Assembly (NCBI RefSeq): GCF_002742335.1
Contig: NZ_MDGR01000007.1
Location: 1,368,501-1,432,500, forward strand
From: Reichenbachiella sp. 5M10
GTDB lineage: Bacteria > Bacteroidota > Bacteroidia > Cytophagales > Cyclobacteriaceae
Direction: 5' to 3'
DNA length: 64,000 bases
Below, piece by piece: positions 18,901 to 26,419 of this stretch (the stretch's first letter is position 1; every line of letters begins with the position of its first letter). The translations under genes and the position numbers were made by a program. A model generated the notes under the pieces. The model was not told the origin of the DNA. It did not search any database and saw only the letters and a program-made list of their open reading frames with translations.

Positions 18901-19612
18901 TGTTGTCAGCAATGGGGTTTCAATAATTACTGCTTCGCAAGAGGGGAGTTGGGAATATGCCCCTGTAGAAACGTCTCAGGAACTCAATGTATATAGCGTA
19001 GCGGGTTGTGAGCTGCCCTGGACGATGCCCACAGTGGCAGTCAAAAATCAAACCTATGAATTCACCTCGGAACCGATAGATATTTCTTGTGTGTCGAGCG
19101 CCTCTATTTACCTCAAATTGTTGGCGACTAGTGGTTTGACAGCTGATGATTTTGTCAAGGTCTCTTATCAAGTCGATGGTGGAGAAGTATTGGCTATGCT
19201 AGAATCGACAGGAGCGGACTCCAATGGCGAATTCTCATCGGGAGAGATCAAAGGAAACAATGTACGGGTGATCATCTCAGCGTTGAGCAGCACACCCAAC
19301 GGGACTTACCAAATGACTGACATATCGGTGAAAGAGTACACGATAGAAGAACCGGTTTTGTCATCAGATCCTGAGGCCAGTGGGGTGGGAGTCTATCCTA
19401 ACCCCGCCAGTGAGACCATGACGATGAATATCAACAAAGGGGTGTACAGCGCATACCGAATTTTTACTATCCATGGCCAAGTCATGAAGGAAGGCAAGAT
19501 TGCTCCGAGTTCATCTCAGGAAATATTGGATGTCAGTACATTTCCTCAAGGGGTTTACGTCTTGAAACTGTACGGAGGTCAAGCACCTCTCTCATTGAAG
19601 GTACTCAAATAG
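15908..19612 (+). CDS. Multidomain T9SS-secreted lyase: alginate-lyase/PL38-like catalytic domain, CBM6-like, two PA14 domains
   Basis: 1234 residues. Signal peptide to about 32 (a second ATG at 15929 also precedes it). An alpha/alpha-toroid domain of the alginate-lyase superfamily (Pfam Alginate_lyase type) fills about 35-460. Its signature NGQCQESSRDQTH (291-303) and WNQGDDLYG (319-327) recall glucuronan/alginate lyases of PL38/PL5 type, which cleave beta-linked uronates by beta-elimination. A CBM6-like sandwich follows (about 480-635, starting VPGSIEAENFD), then two PA14 domains (about 655-795 and 805-945, each with YTFY and DGS.L..D), an Ig-like domain, a further beta domain and a type IX sorting domain (VYPNPASETMTMNI). 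It probably acts at the cell surface on the polymer. A perfect terminator hairpin follows. The lyase superfamily is confident, the substrate is not. Confidence 0.8.
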   Translation: MKEKLQVMKKSVWSRLCLILVILLIGSQSMAQLVHPGISHKKSDLDRMKAMVEAGEEPWASSFEKFKEQGSASYNYNVNGNLTITTLDNAADSRFLNDGYAAYHNALMWYITGDERHAQKCVEIFNAWVNLTSTGGIALSQGRGPWKMCEGAEIIKHTYDGWSEEDQKKFGDMLVYPGWSGTETPTGSTTFYWGVYQGDPSRHGNQGLFAYRSLMAMGIFLDNEIIYERALRYLKGLPHRADDLPYPSGPPVTEPLTTGNEYYEEFRQVSIGNEIEDYGYNEVIENYIYENGQCQESSRDQTHTVVGVLIMNCISEMAWNQGDDLYGHLDNRQLLGLEFTMRYNLSWEHAYSDQPEPWEPTVESGEYIQRTDRSGRWRSLKINPYVANNLEPENFERGTNTLMPIYEMNLGHYKDRMMLPSEDYKWMQRGFDVMTEEIGVEDGKNAVDYPGWGGLKFRRVSPGDPVSGYDEDGLPMYQMNVVPGSIEAENFDHFALSGEGKVYHDVDDSNTSGEYRTDEGVDIAVCSEGGYQVESLEDGEWVTYTVQVPATSLYNIAIRYASASAGGEIKFSFSNEEVTEEITVPNGVGYSTGLDDWQDLAIANDVILRQGVQPMKISISGTSDSFVLNSISIEDGSPHECEGGLAAVDASDRFVDGVNYSYYEGTWDNLPDFEQLSPAATDIADEIGLIEGVDGEQYALVFEGHFSVPINGTYTFYTESADGSRLLVDGVEVVNNDGVHDAVEASGEVCLDEGYHQIVVEYFHNAGDQALAVMYAGPTVSKQVLSETYATGACGNEPVETPDNLEEGISYVYYEGQWNSLPDFSTLTPVEAGNLDQISLSPSRVDNYFAMTFDGYINIEEEADYTFYVSSDDGSRLYIDDMEVVDHDGLHGAEDERSGTICLNPGYHHLYIEYFEATGGNSISVMYEGGSVAKQLISEVYTGPAHEKIAQVITFPEFPKVVVGDDDFDPGATVDSGRPLSYTSSNPSVATIVEGKIHVVSNGVSIITASQEGSWEYAPVETSQELNVYSVAGCELPWTMPTVAVKNQTYEFTSEPIDISCVSSASIYLKLLATSGLTADDFVKVSYQVDGGEVLAMLESTGADSNGEFSSGEIKGNNVRVIISALSSTPNGTYQMTDISVKEYTIEEPVLSSDPEASGVGVYPNPASETMTMNINKGVYSAYRIFTIHGQVMKEGKIAPSSSQEILDVSTFPQGVYVLKLYGGQAPLSLKVLK

Positions 19613-19657
19613 TAGACAAAGGATATTTATATTCACAACAACAACTGAATACAATAT

Positions 19658-19696
19658 AGAGGCTGTTTCATTTTACTGAAACAGCCTCTTTCGTTT
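19658..19696 (+). terminator. Rho-independent terminator after the large lyase gene
   Basis: A perfect 13 bp stem (AGAGGCTGTTTCA at 19658-19670 pairing with 19677-19689), a 6-base loop TTTTAC and a T-rich tail TTTCGTTT. The remaining gap to 19939 holds no gene and no promoter I can support. Confidence 0.88.
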
Positions 19697-19939
19697 GAAA
19701 AGGGACCTAGCGTGTGTAGAGTTTAGAAAGAGCGATGGCCGAGTTTGTAGGGATGGTTCCTTTTTTTGATTGTAGACTCATAATTTATCACTTCTGAACC
19801 ATAGTTAATACCCCAAGCGTACGCAGATTCAGAGATTTGTTTTTAAGCCATTGCCTCTCGGTTTACGTGATATTCAAGACAGGGGTCTTTGCTCGTTTGG
19901 AGAGTGGAAGTGATGGAGAGATTAGAAGACAAATTACGA

Positions 19940-21757
19940 ATGATTAGAAGAGTAGCATACCTCGGAGTATTGTGGAGTGCATTGGCTTTGACGTGCCATG
20001 CGTCAAATAGCCAATCAAAAGAAAAACCAAATGTCATCCTCATTCTTGTGGATGACCAAGGCTATGGAGATATTGCCGCTTTGGGCAATCCCATCATCCA
20101 AACTCCCAACATAGATCAGCTGCACGCCACTAGTGTACGTTTTACCGATTATCATGTCAATCCGACCTGCGCACCGAGTCGTGCCGCACTCATGACGGGG
20201 CACAATGCCAACCGAGCGGGGGTCTGGCACACGGTCAATGGCCGCTCGATGATTTTGGAGAGAGAGACTACAGTTGCACAGATCATGCAAGACAATGGCT
20301 ATGCTACGGGGCTTTTTGGCAAGTGGCACCTAGGGGACAATTACCCTTTTCGTCCAGAGGACAAAGGTTTTGAAGAAGTGCTCACTCACGGTGGTGGGGG
20401 AATGGAGCAGACCATGGACTACTGGGACAATGACTACTTCAATGACACCTACATCCACAACGGAAAATTGGAAAAATACGAAGGCTATTGTACTGATATT
20501 TGGTTTGAGGAGGCTATGAAGTTTATGGCTGACAAGAAAGATGAGCCATTCTTTGTTTACCTACCTACCAATGCTGCACACTCGCCTTATTTCGTCGAGG
20601 ACAAATACCTAGAGCCTTACAAGCAGTACGAAGAAGACGGTACGATCCCTATGGCGGCTTTTTATGGCATGATTGCCAATGTAGATGAAAATATCGGCAA
20701 GCTGGTCGACTTCCTCAAGGCCAACGAGATCATGGACAATACCATTTTGATTTTCATGACTGACAATGGTACGGCTCAGGGAGCGCGGGTAGAGGGACAC
20801 CGCCTGGATGGCTTTGTCAACAAAGGCTTCAACGACGGTATGCGTGGCATCAAAGCCAGCAAGTACGAGGGCGGACACCGCGTGCCGCTGTTCATCCATT
20901 GGGCAGATGGTGGCATCACCACAGGCACAGACATCGATGCCCTCACTGCACACTATGATGTCTTGCCCACGATAGTGGATATGGCCGGACTCAAAGTGGA
21001 GAAAGGGCTGAAGTTTGACGGACAGAGTCTGCTGCCATTGATCAAGGGTAACAATAAGAAATTTGAAGACCGCATCGTGATCACCAACTCGCAGCGCATC
21101 GAGGTGCCAGAACCATGGCGCAGAACTTCGCTCATGCAAGGCAAATGGCGACTCATCGATGGCGTTGAGCTTTACAACCTAGAGACCGATCCCGAGCAAC
21201 GCAACAACATCGCCGATCAGCATCCTGAGAAAATGGCGGAGTTCAAAGCTTACTATGACAAATGGTGGGCAGAGATATCTCCCAGCTACGAGGATCAGCC
21301 CTATATCTACGTAGGACATGAGGCTGAGAATCCGACTAAACTATACTGCCACGACTGGCACACAGAAAAGGTGAGCCCCTGGCACCAGCGCCATATCCGA
21401 AGTGGCTATGTAGACAATGGTTATTGGCAAATCAAAGTTGCGGAGGCAGGTACCTACAAAATAAGACTGCGCAGGTGGCCAGTAGAGACCGGTATGATGC
21501 TCAATGCACCCTATCCAGTGCGTCCAGCTCTACCAGGTACCAGCGTCGACGAAAGCAAAAAAGGCAAAGCACTTACTATCCAAAAGGCGAGAATATTGGT
21601 TCAGGACAAGGACAGGAGTACGGCAGTAGATGGCTGTAGCGAATTCGTGGAGTTTACCGTGGAGCTGGAAGAAGGAGATAGCCAAATCCAAACATGGTTT
21701 ACACTGGAAGATGGAACCGAACTGGGAGCCTACTTTGTCGATGTGGAAAAGATTTAA
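19940..21757 (+). CDS. Secreted sulfatase, family S1, paralogue of the 1639 sulfatase
   Basis: 605 residues from the ATG at 19940, selected because the signal (MIRRVAYLGVLWSALALTCHA) begins there; the frame continues upstream to 19889 without signal character. Metal-binding LVDDQGYGD, formylglycine motif CAPSR (Cys77-Arg81), canonical [13 protein letters not shown] and TDNGTAQG are all present. The C-terminal ~110 residues repeat the LRRWP-containing domain of the sulfatase at 1639. It follows a terminator, so it should have its own promoter, and precedes beta-helix copy D by 87 bp containing a stem-loop. It should remove sulfate from a sugar; the position is unknown. The signal ends ALTCH, a poor lipobox, so it may be periplasmic rather than lipid-anchored. 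Confidence 0.92.
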   Translation: MIRRVAYLGVLWSALALTCHASNSQSKEKPNVILILVDDQGYGDIAALGNPIIQTPNIDQLHATSVRFTDYHVNPTCAPSRAALMTGHNANRAGVWHTVNGRSMILERETTVAQIMQDNGYATGLFGKWHLGDNYPFRPEDKGFEEVLTHGGGGMEQTMDYWDNDYFNDTYIHNGKLEKYEGYCTDIWFEEAMKFMADKKDEPFFVYLPTNAAHSPYFVEDKYLEPYKQYEEDGTIPMAAFYGMIANVDENIGKLVDFLKANEIMDNTILIFMTDNGTAQGARVEGHRLDGFVNKGFNDGMRGIKASKYEGGHRVPLFIHWADGGITTGTDIDALTAHYDVLPTIVDMAGLKVEKGLKFDGQSLLPLIKGNNKKFEDRIVITNSQRIEVPEPWRRTSLMQGKWRLIDGVELYNLETDPEQRNNIADQHPEKMAEFKAYYDKWWAEISPSYEDQPYIYVGHEAENPTKLYCHDWHTEKVSPWHQRHIRSGYVDNGYWQIKVAEAGTYKIRLRRWPVETGMMLNAPYPVRPALPGTSVDESKKGKALTIQKARILVQDKDRSTAVDGCSEFVEFTVELEEGDSQIQTWFTLEDGTELGAYFVDVEKI

Positions 21758-21766
21758 GTGAGCGCA

Positions 21767-21805
21767 TCCTCATGAGTAGTGCATGATCTACTACCGTGAT
21801 GAGGA
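21767..21805 (+). other. Intergenic stem-loop between sulfatase and beta-helix D
   Basis: TCCTCAT (21767-21773) pairs with ATGAGGA (21799-21805), and GTAGT (21776-21780) with ACTAC (21790-21794), leaving a 9-base loop. No T-run follows, so it may act as an mRNA-processing or stability element rather than a terminator. Confidence 0.4.
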
Positions 21806-21844
21806 GAGTATGAAAGACGATTTAATTACTAAATAAAATAAGCT

Positions 21845-24800
21845 ATGAGAATGAAATTTTACCAGAGTATCAATAGAATGAGCAATGGACTGGTGGGTTT
21901 GTTTTGCTTGGTTTTGGTACTACTGACCACTACAGTGACACAGGCTCAGGTAGAGGTAGAGTCTCTGGCAGAGTTCATACCATACACCAAGGAGAGCAAT
22001 GTAGATGTGAAGCTAGCACCGGGTACATACACAATCACCGCTGCGGATGTGGTCAATGATTTGTACGAAGAGCAAACGGCAATCGGCGCTACCAATAAGG
22101 TGCTGCTACTTTTCGAAGGCAACAACAGTACCTATGACTTTACAGATGTGACTATCAAGATCGAGACGGCTGTCCTCAGTGCTTATGGCAGTAATAGTGT
22201 CAACGAGCTACAGATTGTTGGCAATCATAATGTGCTCAAAAACCTGACGATGGTAGATGACGGATCTGTACACGACAATCCTGGTAGATCAGCCTGCAAC
22301 ATCGTGATGGACGGATTAGGCAATCTGATCGAGGGGTTTCATATGACCATCAAGGGTTCTTTTCCTTACGGCTATGGTGATGCTTTTGGCAAAGGTGCTG
22401 GTCCTGTGATTGGTCACCAAAAGCACAGTGCACTCTTGATCAGAGGCGAATCCAACCGAATCAAAGACTGTACTTTGATCCATCATTCTTACGGCCATGC
22501 GATTTTTATGCAGGCCGCCAGCAACCCGATCATCGAGGGCTGCTATGTAGAGGGAGAAGTACGTACCACTGATGATATGCTCCTCGAAGAGGGGACAGGA
22601 TCCCCAGCCGACAATGTAGACTTCATGACCGTATGGGGCTACCGTTTGCCAGCCGGCTACATGCTCAGTCTGGCAGAAGCAGGTATCAGAGCCTACAATG
22701 CAGGTACGACTGTGATAGATGGCGATATTATTGAGAGAGGAACTTCCAATCCTGTCGTGAGAAACTGTACGGTCAAAAACATGAGGACAGGCGTGACCAT
22801 CGCTCATGCTACAGGGACCAAATTCGTAGAAAACTGTACTGCTATTGGTTGTGAAAATGGCTTTTCACTCGCGTCGGGTGACGTGATCAATTGTAGAGCA
22901 GACGCGATTTATGGCCCTGTATATGCTTCTACCTACGAAAATGATAAAAGTTTCAATGCGGATATTACCGTGATGCCTCCTAGCGATGACTATTACAATG
23001 GGTCAGGCTCAGTCGCCTATATTGGCGGTAGCGAACATCAACTGATCTTGCGTGGCGATCTGGATGACTACCCTGATGGCATGTCGATCAAAGTCGGCGG
23101 AGACAAAAATAATATCCGCTTGCTCTATGGCAATCTGCCTCACCAAAACGATTTTGTGGCTAACAACATTGACATCCAAAACCTCACAGGTTTTCCTATC
23201 AATCTATCCGACAAGAGCTCCAATGTCACAGGTCAATCCTGTGGAGAGATCAACGATTTGGGTACAGACAATACCATCGCTCAAGTGCCTTGCGACGAGA
23301 TTTGCGTCGAATTGGAGAGTTTTGATCTGCCTACTGAGACCAAAGACGGGGTGGGTTACAAGCTCTATTCGGGAGAGCATGACGAGATGCCTGATTTTGC
23401 GGCTATCTCAGCGACTCACGTAGGACAGATGGCCGACCTCAGTATCAGTGCCGCGGATAGTTTGAGCCAGTTTGCCTTGGTTTTAGAAGGTTTTTTGGAA
23501 GCGCCATCGGATGATAGCTATACTTTTTACATCAAGTCGGACGACCATGCCATACTCAAGATCGACGGCCAAGTGGTGATCAACCATGAAGGATCGTCGC
23601 TCCAGGAGGTAAGTGCCAAAGTTTGTCTGCAAGCGGGTAGTCACCTGATGCAAATCCAATACTTGGAGAAAAACGCAGACAAGACCTTTGAAGTGTACTA
23701 CGAGAGCAGTACCATCGACAAGACGGATGCATTGGCCCTCAAGGTATTAGATGAAAGTCAAAGCCCCAATTTGGCCTTCAAACGCTCAGCGAGTCAGTCT
23801 TCTACCGGCTATCAGGGAATCGCTAGTCGTGCCGTAGATGGTAGCACAGACGGTGTCTTTCTGAACAACTCGGTGACCCATAGCATCGCGAATACCTACT
23901 ACCCCTGGTGGCAAGTAGATTTAGGCAGTACCCGAACCGTTGGAGAAATCAAGATATATAACCGAACAGACAGCAACGCCGATAGGCTAGCCAATTTTGT
24001 CGTTCAGGTATTGACACGGTCAGGTGAACTGCGTTTTAGCCAGTACATAGAGTCATTGTCTGAGGCCTCATTGATAGTAGATGCTCAGGGGGCTGAGGGA
24101 GATATCGTACGTGTCCAAATCCAAGGTGTTGGGACACTGGCTTTGGCAGAAGTGGAAGTTTACGAAGGAGCCGCTTCTTCATTCGGTGCTATTCAGATGA
24201 TCAAACGAAGCGCGACGCTCTATGCGATCGACGGAGGTGAGGATTCAGAAGAAGACCATGAGATAACCTTGCTGAGACACAGCAATCATATCAATCTGAC
24301 TTGGAAGGAAATAGACAGAGGCAATGGGTACTACAGCTATCAGCAATATGATACTGATCTATGCCTCTATGGCGGGGAAGAAAATGTAGTAGATCAGCAT
24401 GTGACTTTGGTCAAATGCGCGATGGAGGATGCCAATCAGCAATGGATGAAAATAGGAGGGGGCAATGATCATTTTCGATTGCTCAAGCGAGGCAGTGAAC
24501 TGGTGATCGATGGAGGAATGGGAAGGTTTGATGGAGCCAATGTGTTTCTTGGTGAATTGGACGAGACCAGCGAAGATCAGCAGTGGAAGTTTGAAGCTGC
24601 AGATATTGACAACCTAGAGAGCAATGAAGAAGTACTCGCTATCATCGAGGAACTGCCTGAAATTGTTGCTTACCCCAATCCTGTGGCTGGCGAACTCAAA
24701 CTGGCTGTGCCAACGGCAAAATATAATCGAGTGGCGATTTACAACATGGACGGTCGAGTAGTTGCTAAGCGAGCGATCACAGCAGGTACCGACTCATTCA

Positions 24801-24892
24801 GTCTGAACTTCGAACAATACGATGCGGGCATATATGTATTGGTGTTTACGGGCCAACAGAGTATAAAACAGGTCAAAATTATCAAACAATAA
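21845..24892 (+). CDS. T9SS-secreted beta-helix protein, copy D, with PA14, F-type lectin and ricin-type domains
   Basis: 1015 residues, the longest of the five paralogues. Signal to about 35 (TTVTQAQ). Beta-helix about 36-490 with PYGYGDAFGKG...HQKHS, HSYGHAIFMQ, EGCYVEG and RTTDD. PA14 domain about 500-630 (SYTFYIKSDDHAILKIDG). F-type lectin about 642-775: His679, Arg707, Asp709 and Arg714 keep the fucose-binding motif, with one extra residue between His and Arg compared with copy C and no vicinal Cys pair. A ricin-type trefoil at about 780-918 has weaker QxW repeats. A type IX sorting domain (AYPNPVAGELKLAV) ends it. It is encoded between two sulfatases. The architecture fits a surface enzyme anchored to a fucosylated, sulfated glycan; the reaction is unknown. 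Confidence 0.8.
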   Translation: MRMKFYQSINRMSNGLVGLFCLVLVLLTTTVTQAQVEVESLAEFIPYTKESNVDVKLAPGTYTITAADVVNDLYEEQTAIGATNKVLLLFEGNNSTYDFTDVTIKIETAVLSAYGSNSVNELQIVGNHNVLKNLTMVDDGSVHDNPGRSACNIVMDGLGNLIEGFHMTIKGSFPYGYGDAFGKGAGPVIGHQKHSALLIRGESNRIKDCTLIHHSYGHAIFMQAASNPIIEGCYVEGEVRTTDDMLLEEGTGSPADNVDFMTVWGYRLPAGYMLSLAEAGIRAYNAGTTVIDGDIIERGTSNPVVRNCTVKNMRTGVTIAHATGTKFVENCTAIGCENGFSLASGDVINCRADAIYGPVYASTYENDKSFNADITVMPPSDDYYNGSGSVAYIGGSEHQLILRGDLDDYPDGMSIKVGGDKNNIRLLYGNLPHQNDFVANNIDIQNLTGFPINLSDKSSNVTGQSCGEINDLGTDNTIAQVPCDEICVELESFDLPTETKDGVGYKLYSGEHDEMPDFAAISATHVGQMADLSISAADSLSQFALVLEGFLEAPSDDSYTFYIKSDDHAILKIDGQVVINHEGSSLQEVSAKVCLQAGSHLMQIQYLEKNADKTFEVYYESSTIDKTDALALKVLDESQSPNLAFKRSASQSSTGYQGIASRAVDGSTDGVFLNNSVTHSIANTYYPWWQVDLGSTRTVGEIKIYNRTDSNADRLANFVVQVLTRSGELRFSQYIESLSEASLIVDAQGAEGDIVRVQIQGVGTLALAEVEVYEGAASSFGAIQMIKRSATLYAIDGGEDSEEDHEITLLRHSNHINLTWKEIDRGNGYYSYQQYDTDLCLYGGEENVVDQHVTLVKCAMEDANQQWMKIGGGNDHFRLLKRGSELVIDGGMGRFDGANVFLGELDETSEDQQWKFEAADIDNLESNEEVLAIIEELPEIVAYPNPVAGELKLAVPTAKYNRVAIYNMDGRVVAKRAITAGTDSFSLNFEQYDAGIYVLVFTGQQSIKQVKIIKQ

Positions 24893-24966
24893 GTCTTATG
24901 TAATGGCCAACGCCTTACTACTTTATCGGTCAGTAGGAACGTTGATGTTTTTAATAGCAATCGAAT

Positions 24967-26415
24967 ATGAAGAGCGTTTTTCTTGCTTACATCTTACTGC
25001 AGTTGGTTTCTGGCGTCAGTCATGCCACTGAAAGTCGATCAAGACCCAACGTCATTGTGATTTTTATCGATGACGAAGGCTATGGCGATGTGGGGTGTTT
25101 TGGTGCGACCGGGTTTGAAACGCCCCATATCGACCAGCTAGCCAGTGAAGGCATGCGGTTTACACATTTCTATGCCGCTCAAGCAGTCTGCAGTGCATCG
25201 CGTGCTGGGCTGATGACAGGGGCTTATCCCAATCGCGTGGGGATCACCGGGGCACTGTTTCCTTACGACCAGGTAGGACTCAACGACGCGGAGTACACCA
25301 TGGCAGAGATGTTTCAGGATCAGGGCTATGCCACGGCTTGTATCGGCAAGTGGCACCTAGGCTGGCAAAAAGAATTCCTCCCTCTCCAGCATGGGTTTGA
25401 CGAGTTTTTCGGTCTACCCTATTCCAACGATATGTGGCCTCACGATGACCTGACTGGCGAGAAAGTGCCCGAGGGTCACAAGAGAGCCCAATACCCTGAG
25501 TTGCCCTTGATCGAGGGCAATGAGCCGATAGGATACATCAGCAGTCTGCAAGATCAAGACCAGCTCACCCGACGCTACACTGCAAAAGCTGTTGACTTCA
25601 TCGATAGGCAGGCTGAGGAGCCTTTCTTCCTCTACCTCGCACACAGTATGGCACATATCCCTTTGGGCGTGTCTGAGCACTTTCGTGGCAAAAGCGAGCT
25701 AGGATTGTATGGCGATGTGATGATGGAAGTGGATTGGTCTGTGGGTGAGATCGTCAGGGCTTTGGAGGCCAATGAGCTTACTGACAATACGCTCATCGTT
25801 TTCACTACTGACAATGGTCCCTGGACTTGGTTTGGCAATCATGGCGGTTCGGCAGGTGGACTGAGAGAGGGCAAACTGACCAGCTGGGAGGGAGGACAAC
25901 GGGTGCCTTTCGTCCTCAAGTGGCCTGGTCAGGTGCCCCAAGGCAGCGTCTGCAACCAACTCGCGTGTGCGGTGGATTTGCTGCCCACATTTGCAGCCAT
26001 TGCAGATGGGGAACTTTCTGACAACAAAATCGATGGACTCGACATTGGCGGACTTTTCGTAGATCCTCAATCGAAGAGTCCAAGAGAGACTATCCTGTAC
26101 TACGGAGGAAAAAATCACTTGAATGCAGTACGAATGGGCAGCTGGAAACTGGTGCTCCCTCACAGCTATCCCGCCTTGGTGAGCCCGGGCAAAGATGGAG
26201 CGAAAGGAAAGATACAAAAGGCAGTGATCAACGAGCCGGAACTGTACAATCTGGCCAGTGATCCTGGAGAAAACTACAATCTGATTGGGTCTTATCCCGA
26301 AAAGGCCGCCCAAATCATGACCGTAGTAGAGCAGGCGCGATCCGAATTGGGTGATCTCAATGTGGGATTGGAAAAGGGAAGTGAGAACAGAACAATAGGA
26401 AAGCTAAAAGAATAA
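24967..26415 (+). CDS. Secreted sulfatase, family S1, CSASR-type
   Basis: 482 residues with a type I signal peptide (MKSVFLAYILLQLVSGVSHA). Metal ligands in FIDDEGYGD. The formylglycine motif is CSASR (Cys75-Arg79), the accepted C-x-A-x-R variant. IGKWHLG and TTDNGPW follow, then the Lys-containing LREGKLTSWEGG segment of arylsulfatase A-like enzymes. It lacks the C-terminal LRRWP domain of the sulfatases at 1639 and 19940 and is a different subfamily. It lies 4 bp before beta-helix copy E and is almost certainly co-transcribed with it. It removes a sulfate ester from the glycan in the periplasm; the position is undetermined. Confidence 0.92.
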   Translation: MKSVFLAYILLQLVSGVSHATESRSRPNVIVIFIDDEGYGDVGCFGATGFETPHIDQLASEGMRFTHFYAAQAVCSASRAGLMTGAYPNRVGITGALFPYDQVGLNDAEYTMAEMFQDQGYATACIGKWHLGWQKEFLPLQHGFDEFFGLPYSNDMWPHDDLTGEKVPEGHKRAQYPELPLIEGNEPIGYISSLQDQDQLTRRYTAKAVDFIDRQAEEPFFLYLAHSMAHIPLGVSEHFRGKSELGLYGDVMMEVDWSVGEIVRALEANELTDNTLIVFTTDNGPWTWFGNHGGSAGGLREGKLTSWEGGQRVPFVLKWPGQVPQGSVCNQLACAVDLLPTFAAIADGELSDNKIDGLDIGGLFVDPQSKSPRETILYYGGKNHLNAVRMGSWKLVLPHSYPALVSPGKDGAKGKIQKAVINEPELYNLASDPGENYNLIGSYPEKAAQIMTVVEQARSELGDLNVGLEKGSENRTIGKLKE

Positions 26416-26419
26416 AACA

